DNA of 9,413 bases, taken from an uncultured Prevotella sp. GTDB taxonomy: Bacteria; Bacteroidota; Bacteroidia; Bacteroidales; Bacteroidaceae. The notes beneath the pieces were generated by a model. That model saw only the letters and a list, made by a program, of their open reading frames with translations. It was not told the DNA's origin and made no database searches. A program made the translations under genes and the position numbers. The stretch covers positions 1-9,413 of the forward strand of contig ONQK01000116.1 in the NCBI GenBank assembly GCA_900319895.1. The letters run 5' to 3'. How positions within the stretch are numbered: position 1 is the stretch's first letter; each line of letters opens with the position of its first letter. Below, piece after piece: positions 1 through 6,013 of this stretch.

Positions 1-792
1 CTTACTTTCGTGCTCACACCAATGGTGCACTGGCCGGAAACAATGATGACGCTTGACACCACCGCAAAGACGCTCTTCTCAGGCGATGCCTTCGGATGCT
101 TTGGAGCACTCAACGGCGGCATCATCGACTCGGAAATCAACTGCGACAACTGCTGGAAGGAGATGTCGCGCTACTATTCAAACATTGTCGGGAAATACGG
201 CACACCGGTACAAAATGCCCTGAAAAAACTCAATGGCGTGCAACTCGACTACATCTGCTCAACCCACGGCCCGGTTTGGCACGAACACCTTAACAAGGTC
301 ATCGGCCTATACGACCAAATGAGCAAATACAAGACAGAAGAAGGCATTGTCATTTGTTACGGAACCATGTACGGCAACACAGAGCGGATGGCCGAATGTA
401 TTGCACAGGCTGCCAGCCAGGCGGGCATCAAGAACATCGTCATGCACAATGTGTCCAAGACCCACCACTCGTACATCATCCGCGACGTTTTCCGCTATCG
501 CGGACTGATTGTCGGCGCGCCAACCTACAACACAGGGCTGTACCATGAAATGAACGTCTTGCTGGACGAACTCGCCAACCGCGACATCAAAAATCATTAT
601 TTTGGATGGTTCGGCAGCTACGGATGGGCATCAAAAGCTGTAGAAAAGATACAAAAATGGAACGACGAACACCTGCATTTTGAAACAGTAGGTACGCCCG
701 TGGAAATGAAACAAGCCATGAACCCGGAAACTGCACAACAGTGTGCCGCACTAGGGAAAGCCATGGCAGAAAGACTCAAACAAGATCGTTAA
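1..792 (+). CDS. fprA: Flavodiiron protein (A-type flavoprotein, FprA family), 5' end cut by window edge
   Basis: The 263 C-terminal residues of a flavodiiron protein are present; the frame is open from base 1, so the true start and about a third of the protein lie outside. These cytoplasmic enzymes reduce O2 to water (or NO to N2O) at a diiron site fed by FMN, and protect anaerobes from oxygen. Three of the expected six iron ligands are visible in the metallo-beta-lactamase-like part: His10 (VHWPE), Asp29 (FSGDAFG) and His89 (CSTHGPVWH). Their spacing of 19 and 60 residues fits the family, and the H-x-E-x-D group would be upstream. A flavodoxin domain follows from about residue 116, with the FMN phosphate loop YGTMYGNTE (120-128), GAPTYN (172-177) and FGSYGWAS (204-211). 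The protein ends after the flavodoxin domain, so no rubredoxin or flavin-reductase module is fused and an external electron donor is implied. A strong terminator follows the stop. O2 versus NO preference cannot be read here. Confidence 0.95.
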   Translation, partial: LTFVLTPMVHWPETMMTLDTTAKTLFSGDAFGCFGALNGGIIDSEINCDNCWKEMSRYYSNIVGKYGTPVQNALKKLNGVQLDYICSTHGPVWHEHLNKVIGLYDQMSKYKTEEGIVICYGTMYGNTERMAECIAQAASQAGIKNIVMHNVSKTHHSYIIRDVFRYRGLIVGAPTYNTGLYHEMNVLLDELANRDIKNHYFGWFGSYGWASKAVEKIQKWNDEHLHFETVGTPVEMKQAMNPETAQQCAALGKAMAERLKQDR

Positions 793-798
793 ACGCTT

Positions 799-836
799 TC
801 ATCGGGTCTGCCTCTTGAGGCTACCCGATGATTTTT
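799..836 (+). terminator. Rho-independent terminator after the flavodiiron gene
   Basis: A 9-bp perfect outer stem (799-807 TCATCGGGT with 823-831 ACCCGATGA) encloses an inner GCCT/AGGC stem (810-813, 818-821) and is followed directly by TTTTT (832-836). It begins 6 nt after the flavodiiron stop codon. It also covers the upstream TTG at 815 that could extend the next ORF, which argues against that start. Confidence 0.85.
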
Positions 837-847
837 ATCCAAAAGTC

Positions 848-2047
848 ATGAAAAAAATAAAAATCGGCCTCCTGCCACGTGTCCTTTGCGCCATTGTCCT
901 CGGAATTCTCCTGGGCAACCTGCTCCCGCTTCCAGCCGCACAACTTTTTGCCACCTTCAACGCCATCTTCAGCCAGTTTCTCGGCTTCATGATCCCCCTG
1001 ATCATCGTCGGACTCGTTGCACCAGCCATTGCCGACATCGGGCGCGGAGCAGGCAAACTGCTTTTGATGACCGTCGCCGTGGCATACCTCGACACCATCG
1101 TCGCAGGAATCCTCGCCTATGGCACCGGCTCATGGCTCTTCCCAGACATGATTGCCGCTGCCGGCAACCTCACGGCGATGAGTAAGCCAGAAGACGTCGC
1201 ACCATTTTTCAGCATCAGCATCCCGCCATTACTCGACGTTATGAGCGGGCTGGTCTTCGCCTTCATGAGCGGGCTCGCCATCGCCTATGCAGGACTGCCT
1301 ACCATGCGCGGCATGTTTTCCGACTTTCGACGACTCGTCGAAATGGTCATCCAAAAAGTCATCATTCCGCTGCTTCCACTCTATATATTCGGCATCTTTC
1401 TCTCCATGACCCACAACGGGCAAGTCTATCATATCATGACCGTCTTTGCCAAAATCATCCTCGTGATTTTCGTTTTGCATATCCTCATCCTCATCTACGA
1501 TTTCGTAATAGCTGGCATGATGATACGCCGTAATCCGTTCCGGCTACTTTGGAACATGCTTCCGGCCTATCTCACCGCATTAGGGACAGCATCGTCTGCA
1601 GCTACCATTCCTGTAACTTTGAGACAAAGCGAGAAAAACGGCGTTGACAACGGCGTTGCCGGCTTCACCGTACCACTTTGTGCCACCATCCACATGCCTG
1701 GCTCTTCGATGAAAGTCACCGCCTGTGCCCTCACCATCTGCATGCTGGAAGGGCTACCACACGATTTTCCGTTGTTCCTCCATTTCATCCTCTTGCTCGC
1801 CATCATCATGGTAGCCGCCCCGGGCGTCCCCGGCGGCGCCATCATGGCTGCCCTCGCCCCCTTGGCATCCATTTTAGGGTTCGACACCGAGGCACAAGCA
1901 CTGATCATTGCCCTATACATTGCCATGGACAGCTTCGGCACTGCCTGCAATGTCACCAGCGACGGAGCCATCGCCATCATGATGCACAAGCTGCTGGGGA
2001 AGCCCTATCCACGACAAACGGAAACTCTTGATACGGAACGCGTTTAA
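848..2047 (+). CDS. Sodium/amino-acid symporter of the SDF (dicarboxylate/amino acid:cation symporter, DAACS) family
   Basis: A 399-residue multi-spanning inner-membrane protein. The ATG at 848 (MKKIKIGLLPRV) was chosen; the ORF can extend to a TTG at 815, but that codon sits in the terminator hairpin. Family landmarks are clear: the N-terminal TM region with FxxIFSQFLGFMIPLIIVGLVAP (about 36-59), the HP1 loop TASSAATIPVTLR (247-259), the TM7 stretch LCATIHMPGSS (277-287), the HP2 tip APGVPGG (324-330) and TM8 with DSFGTACNVTSD (361-372). Compared with the archaeal homologue GltPh, the TM8 Asp394 equivalent (D361), Asn401 (N368) and Asp405 (D372) are kept. The substrate-carboxylate Arg397 is Gly364, and the NMDGT signature reads HMPGS. 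Loss of that Arg suggests a substrate that is not aspartate or glutamate, such as a neutral amino acid; this is inference. No TAnnTTTG promoter is obvious directly upstream, so expression may depend on terminator read-through or a cryptic promoter. Confidence 0.9.
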   Translation: MKKIKIGLLPRVLCAIVLGILLGNLLPLPAAQLFATFNAIFSQFLGFMIPLIIVGLVAPAIADIGRGAGKLLLMTVAVAYLDTIVAGILAYGTGSWLFPDMIAAAGNLTAMSKPEDVAPFFSISIPPLLDVMSGLVFAFMSGLAIAYAGLPTMRGMFSDFRRLVEMVIQKVIIPLLPLYIFGIFLSMTHNGQVYHIMTVFAKIILVIFVLHILILIYDFVIAGMMIRRNPFRLLWNMLPAYLTALGTASSAATIPVTLRQSEKNGVDNGVAGFTVPLCATIHMPGSSMKVTACALTICMLEGLPHDFPLFLHFILLLAIIMVAAPGVPGGAIMAALAPLASILGFDTEAQALIIALYIAMDSFGTACNVTSDGAIAIMMHKLLGKPYPRQTETLDTERV

Positions 2048-2081
2048 AAATCGCGCAAGTACGCATTGTCTTCAACCCAAC

Positions 2082-2117
2082 AATCATATCACCACATTCT
2101 TGCGGTGATATGATTTT
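2082..2117 (+). terminator. Rho-independent terminator after the symporter gene
   Basis: A perfect 12-bp inverted repeat (2082-2093 AATCATATCACC with 2104-2115 GGTGATATGATT) continues inward with one mismatch and two more pairs to a TTCT loop, and runs into TTTT at 2114-2117. It starts 34 nt after the symporter stop and separates that gene from the downstream barrel-protein gene. Confidence 0.8.
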
Positions 2118-2246
2118 CCTTTGTCCCAATGGTTTTTACAGAGGCAAGATGCCACAGATTGCAGAAATTTACTGAACGATCCTCAATTTTGCATATTTAA
2201 CGCATAAACATCTGATTTTTGGCAAATTCCACACTTTTTGCCTGCA

Positions 2247-2282
2247 CTTGTCGTCAAAATTTCCAGATTTTATATAACTTTG
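2247..2282 (+). promoter_or_regulatory. Bacteroidetes-type promoter for the barrel-protein gene
   Basis: TAACTTTG at 2275-2282 matches the Bacteroidetes -7 consensus TAnnTTTG exactly. The upstream box is weak: the closest candidate is CTTG at 2247-2250, 24 nt away instead of the usual 19-21. Transcription would begin around 2288, giving a leader of about 78 nt before the ATG at 2367. Confidence 0.6.
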
Positions 2283-2287
2283 CAAAA

Positions 2288-2329
2288 ATGGATGACAAAA
2301 ATGAGTATGGGGCATATCCCATCAAGTGA
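2288..2329 (+). CDS. Possible leaderless 13-codon leader peptide (speculative)
   Basis: An ATG at 2288 opens a short frame, MDDKNEYGAYPIK, that stops with TGA at 2327-2329. It begins 5 nt after the -7 box, so the predicted transcript would start at or next to this AUG with no untranslated leader. The ORF ends 37 nt before the barrel-protein start. Nothing in its composition, such as a run of one amino acid, points to an attenuator, and a 13-codon ORF arises easily by chance. It is recorded for its position only. Confidence 0.15.
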   Translation: MDDKNEYGAYPIK

Positions 2330-2366
2330 CAATAGAAATTAATATCAACGCTTAATTTTTTCTCAG

Positions 2367-2987
2367 ATGAAAAGAACACTTATCCTTACAGCCATGTTAA
2401 GTGCAATGGTAACTCTTCATGCACAAGGGATCAAATTCGGTTTGATCGCGGGAGTGGATGTCAGCAACCCCACCAATGGGGCGGAGATGACAAAACTGGG
2501 CTACCGGTTCGGCATGAAGGCCGAGTCAGACTTCAGCAACAACACTTTTTTGAACGTCAGCGTCTTGCTGGCTTCAAAAGGCTACAAGACACCGGTATAT
2601 TATGACGGCGCCGCTCATGGCGGCGGGCTGGCACGTACCAACCCATGCTATGCGGAAGTCCCCATCCATTTTGGCTACAAGCTCCAAACGGGCAATAGCG
2701 TCAAACTTTTCGCCGACCTTGGCCCTTATTTCGGCATTGGTATTTTTGGGAAGAGCCTGCATGTGGGGCGAGAGAACACCAGATTTGAACAGGGCAATGT
2801 TTTCAAGAATGAGTTGATGAACCGCCTGGACTTTGGCGCAGGTGTTAATATCGGTGCAGAGTTTTGGGGAAAATGCCAAGTCAGTGTAGGCTATGACTGG
2901 GGGTTCAAGGATATTGACCACGAGCAATACAGCAATCTCAATAGCAAGAACCGTGTTTTTAAGGTCACGGTGACTTGTTTTCTCTAA
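2367..2987 (+). CDS. Outer-membrane beta-barrel protein, PorT-like family
   Basis: A 206-residue secreted protein. Residues 1-19 form a type I signal peptide (MKRT, hydrophobic core LILTAMLSAMVTL, probable cleavage after HA before QG). The mature part alternates polar and hydrophobic residues with many glycines and aromatics, as in eight-stranded barrels. Recognisable family blocks are IKFGLIAGVDVSN (22-34), LNVSVLLASKGYKT (62-75), CYAEVPIHFGYKL (94-106), LFADLGPYFGIGI (114-126), LDFGAGVNIGAEF (154-166) and QVSVGYDWGF (171-180). The C-terminus ends in FL rather than a clean terminal Phe/Tyr. This resembles the widespread Bacteroidetes outer-membrane barrel family (OMP_b-brl_2). Most members have no assigned function and I assign none. 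The gene has its own promoter and shares a bidirectional terminator with the converging gene. Its neighbours give no clue to its job. Confidence 0.8.
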   Translation: MKRTLILTAMLSAMVTLHAQGIKFGLIAGVDVSNPTNGAEMTKLGYRFGMKAESDFSNNTFLNVSVLLASKGYKTPVYYDGAAHGGGLARTNPCYAEVPIHFGYKLQTGNSVKLFADLGPYFGIGIFGKSLHVGRENTRFEQGNVFKNELMNRLDFGAGVNIGAEFWGKCQVSVGYDWGFKDIDHEQYSNLNSKNRVFKVTVTCFL

Positions 2988-3009
2988 TATGTTTGTAAGA
3001 CAAGGGGAT

Positions 3010-3046
3010 GAAACGGGGTAGAAGATTGGTTTTCTTGCCCCGTTTC
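3010..3046. terminator. Bidirectional hairpin terminator between converging genes
   Basis: A perfect 9-bp inverted repeat, GAAACGGGG (3010-3018) with CCCCGTTTC (3038-3046), encloses a partly paired loop with an AAGA/TCTT stem (3022-3025, 3033-3036). It lies between the stop codons of the barrel gene (2987, plus) and the HD phosphohydrolase (3083, minus). The GC-rich stem is convincing, but the U-tract is weak on both strands. Confidence 0.65.
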
Positions 3047-3082
3047 TGGTATTCTTTGGCGTATTCAGTGCGCACGCCCATC

Positions 3083-5146
3083 CTATTCCTCTCCTGCAGT
3101 TGTCTCCTGTAGTTCAGGATAAGAGATTCGAGCATGATAAATCGACTTCAAACGCTCTATCAGCACTTGTTTAGCCCGTAAGATGTCCTTAAACGTGATG
3201 TCGCAATCCACGAAAAAGCCGTCTGCCACCTGGCTGTTTACAATTTTTTCAACCAACTCTGAAATCGACTCGTCCGTATATTCCTTCAACGATCGCGAGG
3301 CTGCTTCAACACTGTCTGCCATCATCAGAATCGCCTGCTCGCGCGTCGACGGATTAGGCCCTGGATAGCTGAAGGGCATCGGATCGACCTCCTGTCCCGG
3401 ATGCTCATTTTTATATGACACATAAAAATATTTTGAGACACCCTCGCCATGATGTGTCAGAATGAAATCCTTGATTACGGTTGGTATATTGTCGTTCTCA
3501 GCCAGTCTCAAACCTTCCGTGACATGGCTGACAACCATCCGTGCGCTGCCAATGAGGTCGAGGTTGTTATGAGGGTTCATGCCTGCCTGGTTTTCAGTGA
3601 AAAATGCGGGATTGCTCAGTTTCCCGATATCATGGTAGAGAGCTCCTGTACGCACCAAAAGGCTGTCGGCACCGATTTTGTTGGCTATTTCCGCCGCCAA
3701 ATTGCCTACTACAATGGAATGTTGGAACGTTCCAGGGGCTTCTTCGCTCAATTTGCGCAACAAGCCTCGGTTGGTGTTTGACAATTCTATCAACGTCACG
3801 TTCGAGATGAATCCAAACGACTTTTCAACGACATATAACAGCGGATAAACCATCAAAAGCGCAATGCCACTGATGACGAAATACTTGTAGAATCTTGTGT
3901 CCAAGCCACTAAAATTGTTGTCTTGTATCAATTGCAACGCAAAGAAAATCAACATTGAGCCCAGCATCACATAAAATGCAGTCTTGAAGACTTGGGAACG
4001 GCTGGAGAGCTCACGCAGGGAATAAATGGCAATTTGTCCTGCCACCAGCTGCACAATGATGAATTCGTATTGGTAGCTCACCGCTACGGCACAAATCAAG
4101 ACGGTGGTCACATGGGTCACAAATGCCGTCCGGCTATCCATGAACACACGCGCGAACATGGGCACGATGGCAAACGGCAAGATGTAGACGTTCAGCAAGT
4201 TGTGCTTCATCATCAACGACACCAAAATCGAGAAAATGGTCATCAAGACATATAGCATCAGCAGGCTGCGCCAATTGTTAAAATAGTCTTTTCGGAACAG
4301 GTAGAGGTAAAGTGTGAAAAGCAAGACGAGCATGCTGACAAAAATCAGTTGTCCCATGAACGAGGAGGAAATGCCCTGAGCGGTGCCTTGCTTGCCGCTC
4401 AACACGCGTTCATACGAGTTGAGGATCCGCTTGGTGTAGGCATTGACGATTTCTCCCCTGTCGATGACTTTTTGCCCTCGGTACACCATCCCCACAGCTG
4501 CCGACATGTTCTTCAACTGGTCGTTCAATTCACTTTCATTGCGCAAATGGTCGTTGGTCAAGTTAGGACGGATGTATTCATTAAGGTTGCAGGACTGCAA
4601 GATCTCCCGGTGCGCCGCCAATTTCGGGTCATGAAACAACTGTTCATAAGCCGTTATCACTGAAAAGACACATTCAACCTGAAAGCTTTCGACGCTTTTC
4701 CCATTGATAACCCGGATGGCGAGGGTCGTGTCCTTCTTCAATTCCGCAAAATCATTGGTCTCTAATATTCCGGTCTTATAAAGCCTGGACAAGCGGTCGG
4801 CAATCAACGGGACATAATCTGCCGACAGCCCCTGGATCCCCTCTTTAAAGGCTTCCTTAAATCGTGTGACAGCTTCCTCGCCCACCTGCTTCTGATAGGT
4901 GAAATAAGGCTGGAAGACGCTTCTCAGCGAGTCGCGGGTCGCCCTCAACTCCTGTTCGGTTTTATATATCGGGAAGTCGAATTGCGCAATAAACGAGCTA
5001 TACATCCAAGGGCGGCCGTCATCATAGTAGATTTGCTGCGCCTTTTCACGCGGCAACATCCCAACGATGAAACCTATCGTCCCTAAAATGACGAGTGCAC
5101 GCATGATCATTTTGTAGACGTAACTTTTCTCACCTAAATTGTGCAT
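3083..5146 (-). CDS. 7TM-HD membrane phosphohydrolase (PgpH-like, probable cyclic-di-AMP phosphodiesterase)
   Basis: A 687-residue protein with the PgpH/7TMR-HD layout. An N-terminal TM helix (about 13-31) is followed by an extracytoplasmic 7TMR-HDED-like domain (about 40-255), including the end segment GQKVIDRGEIVNAYT (224-238). Seven more TM helices lie between about 264 and 440. A cytoplasmic HD domain runs from about 470 to 630. Its metal-ligand motifs are intact: H476 (FQHS), H505-D506 (LYHDIGK), H541, H565-H566 (LTHHGEG) and D611 (MMADSVEAASRSL). In Listeria this architecture hydrolyses cyclic-di-AMP; the same activity here is inferred from family. The ATG at 5146 was chosen; a GTG at 5158 would add four residues (MNLT) before it. 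The gene is monocistronic, divergent from the carbonic anhydrase-like gene, and ends at the bidirectional hairpin. The extracytoplasmic domain suggests control by an envelope signal, but its ligand cannot be read from sequence. Confidence 0.92.
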   Translation of the reverse strand: MHNLGEKSYVYKMIMRALVILGTIGFIVGMLPREKAQQIYYDDGRPWMYSSFIAQFDFPIYKTEQELRATRDSLRSVFQPYFTYQKQVGEEAVTRFKEAFKEGIQGLSADYVPLIADRLSRLYKTGILETNDFAELKKDTTLAIRVINGKSVESFQVECVFSVITAYEQLFHDPKLAAHREILQSCNLNEYIRPNLTNDHLRNESELNDQLKNMSAAVGMVYRGQKVIDRGEIVNAYTKRILNSYERVLSGKQGTAQGISSSFMGQLIFVSMLVLLFTLYLYLFRKDYFNNWRSLLMLYVLMTIFSILVSLMMKHNLLNVYILPFAIVPMFARVFMDSRTAFVTHVTTVLICAVAVSYQYEFIIVQLVAGQIAIYSLRELSSRSQVFKTAFYVMLGSMLIFFALQLIQDNNFSGLDTRFYKYFVISGIALLMVYPLLYVVEKSFGFISNVTLIELSNTNRGLLRKLSEEAPGTFQHSIVVGNLAAEIANKIGADSLLVRTGALYHDIGKLSNPAFFTENQAGMNPHNNLDLIGSARMVVSHVTEGLRLAENDNIPTVIKDFILTHHGEGVSKYFYVSYKNEHPGQEVDPMPFSYPGPNPSTREQAILMMADSVEAASRSLKEYTDESISELVEKIVNSQVADGFFVDCDITFKDILRAKQVLIERLKSIYHARISYPELQETTAGEE

Positions 5147-5173
5147 AGTCAAATTCACTTGTGGTTATGAATG

Positions 5174-5181
5174 CGAAGGTA
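5174..5181 (-). promoter_or_regulatory. Weak -7 promoter candidate for the HD phosphohydrolase gene
   Basis: On the minus strand TACCTTCG (5181 to 5174) differs from TAnnTTTG by one base and lies 27 nt upstream of the ATG at 5146. No good TTTG box sits 19-21 nt further upstream, so this is only a tentative call. Confidence 0.3.
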
Positions 5182-5234
5182 GTAATTTATTTTGAGATGA
5201 AGAACATTTCCGCTGAAAAAGAGCGTTTCAAATA

Positions 5235-5298
5235 CCTGGGAAAAGCAGATGCGTCGCGTAGTGTACAGCGACAATCACTCATTCTTCCTGTTGCCAGG
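5235..5298. repeat. Nested inverted repeats in the divergent intergenic region
   Basis: An inner imperfect palindrome pairs GTCGCGTA (5253-5260) with TAC and GCGAC (5264-5266, 5268-5272), with one bulged A and a GTG loop. Around it CAG (5246-5248) can pair with CTG (5288-5290), and CCTGG (5235-5239) with CCAGG (5294-5298). It lies between the start of the minus-strand HD gene and the promoter of the plus-strand carbonic anhydrase-like gene. It could be a regulator site, an RNA structure or chance. No known RNA family is recognised. Confidence 0.35.
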
Positions 5299-5337
5299 CC
5301 CTCTTGATGTGCTTTTTGAAGAAAAACACGCCTACTT

Positions 5338-5369
5338 TTTGGTTTTTAGTCCGATTTTTCATAATTTTG
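5338..5369 (+). promoter_or_regulatory. Strong Bacteroidetes promoter for the carbonic anhydrase-like gene
   Basis: TTTG at 5338-5341 and TAATTTTG at 5362-5369 are separated by exactly 20 nt, matching the Bacteroidetes -33/-7 consensus TTTG-N19-21-TAnnTTTG. Transcription should begin near 5376, leaving a leader of about 65 nt. This is the best promoter match in the window. Confidence 0.8.
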
Positions 5370-5440
5370 CGGTAATTTCACAAGAATACAACAACTTTCT
5401 TGCGAGATGAAATCAACATCGAAATACAAAATCATAAAAA

Positions 5441-5953
5441 ATGGCAATTATAAAATCCGTAAAAGGTCTGACGCCAAAATGGGGGCGCGACTGTTATTTC
5501 TCTGAAAACGCTGCAATAGTCGGCGAAGTGACGATGGGCGACGAATGCTCGATATGGTTTAATGCTGTGGTGCGCGGCGACGTAGCCCCCGTGACGATGG
5601 GCGACCGCTGCAACGTCCAGGACGGTGCGGTGGTACATGTCACCAACGGAATCGGGCCGACAATTATGGAAAGCGACGTCACTGTCGGGCACAATGCCAC
5701 CGTACATGCCTGCACATTGCGCAGGGGCTGCCTCATTGGGATGGGTGCCACCGTTTTAGACAACGCAGACATCGGCGAGGGTGCGGTGGTTGCCGCCGGC
5801 GCACTGGTTTTGCAAGGTACGAGAATTGGGCCGCACGAAATCTGGGCAGGCGTTCCTGCAAAGTTTGTCAAAAAGACGAGCCTCAACCAAGCAGAATCAT
5901 ACGCCAAACACTATGTCGAATATTCCAAATGGTATTTGGATGAAGAGAAATAA
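5441..5953 (+). CDS. Gamma-class carbonic anhydrase-like protein (left-handed beta-helix)
   Basis: A 170-residue cytoplasmic protein made mostly of hexapeptide repeats (about residues 20-140), followed by a C-terminal helix (KTSLNQ to the end) that packs on the helix in trimeric homologues. The three zinc histidines of the family are present: H66 (AVVHVT), H84 and H89 (VGHNATVHA). The conserved active-site Arg, Asp and Gln appear as R45 and D47 (VVRGDV) and Q60 (NVQDGAVV). The acidic loop carrying the proton-shuttle glutamate in the Methanosarcina enzyme Cam is absent; this matches the shorter YrdA/CamH-type proteins, several of which show little or no CO2 hydration. Metal binding is therefore well supported and carbonic anhydrase activity is not proved. 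Length is normal for the short subgroup. The gene is single, with its own strong promoter and a shared terminator hairpin. Confidence 0.92.
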   Translation: MAIIKSVKGLTPKWGRDCYFSENAAIVGEVTMGDECSIWFNAVVRGDVAPVTMGDRCNVQDGAVVHVTNGIGPTIMESDVTVGHNATVHACTLRRGCLIGMGATVLDNADIGEGAVVAAGALVLQGTRIGPHEIWAGVPAKFVKKTSLNQAESYAKHYVEYSKWYLDEEK

Positions 5954-5973
5954 AAACCATATGTGGCAGGAAT

Positions 5974-6013
5974 AAAGGCAGGCTGTTAATCCATTGATTA
6001 GCAGCCTGCTTTT
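5974..6013. terminator. Long bidirectional terminator overlapping the end of waaA
   Basis: GCAGGCTG (5978-5985) pairs perfectly with CAGCCTGC (6002-6009). The stem continues inward through a U-G pair and TAATC/GATTA (5987-5991, 5996-6000) to a CATT loop, and outward through A-T pairs to 5974/6013, about 18 pairs in all. TTTT follows the stem on the plus strand (6010-6013) and CTTTATT on the minus strand. It serves the plus-strand carbonic anhydrase-like gene (stop 5953). It also contains the last codons and stop of waaA. Confidence 0.85.

Larger units (their letters stand above)
2118..2366 (+). other. AT-rich intergenic region before the outer-membrane barrel gene
   Basis: The gene-free gap runs from 2048 to 2366; this is the part after the terminator. 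It contains one recognisable promoter element (2275-2282) and a 13-codon ORF (2288-2329), both listed separately. I see no tRNA, no known riboswitch and no insertion-sequence ends. The stretch 2118-2245 holds nothing I can name. Confidence 0.6.

Noticed and set aside
815..847. A TTG start giving the symporter 11 extra residues.
   Set aside because: The TTG lies in the loop of the upstream terminator hairpin. The family-like N-terminus begins at the ATG at 848.
1567..1989. A 140-codon minus-strand frame antisense to the symporter.
   Set aside because: It is a shadow of the membrane protein's codon pattern, Met/Ala-rich, with no promoter or family resemblance.
5159..5440. A tRNA or other known small RNA gene in the divergent intergenic space.
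   Set aside because: No cloverleaf, TTCGA-type T-loop or recognised RNA motif is visible; only promoters and the nested repeats can be supported.
5494..5907. A 137-codon minus-strand frame antisense to the carbonic anhydrase-like gene.
   Set aside because: It is covered by a clear hexapeptide-repeat protein on the plus strand; the Thr/Pro/Ala-rich translation mirrors the repeats of that gene.
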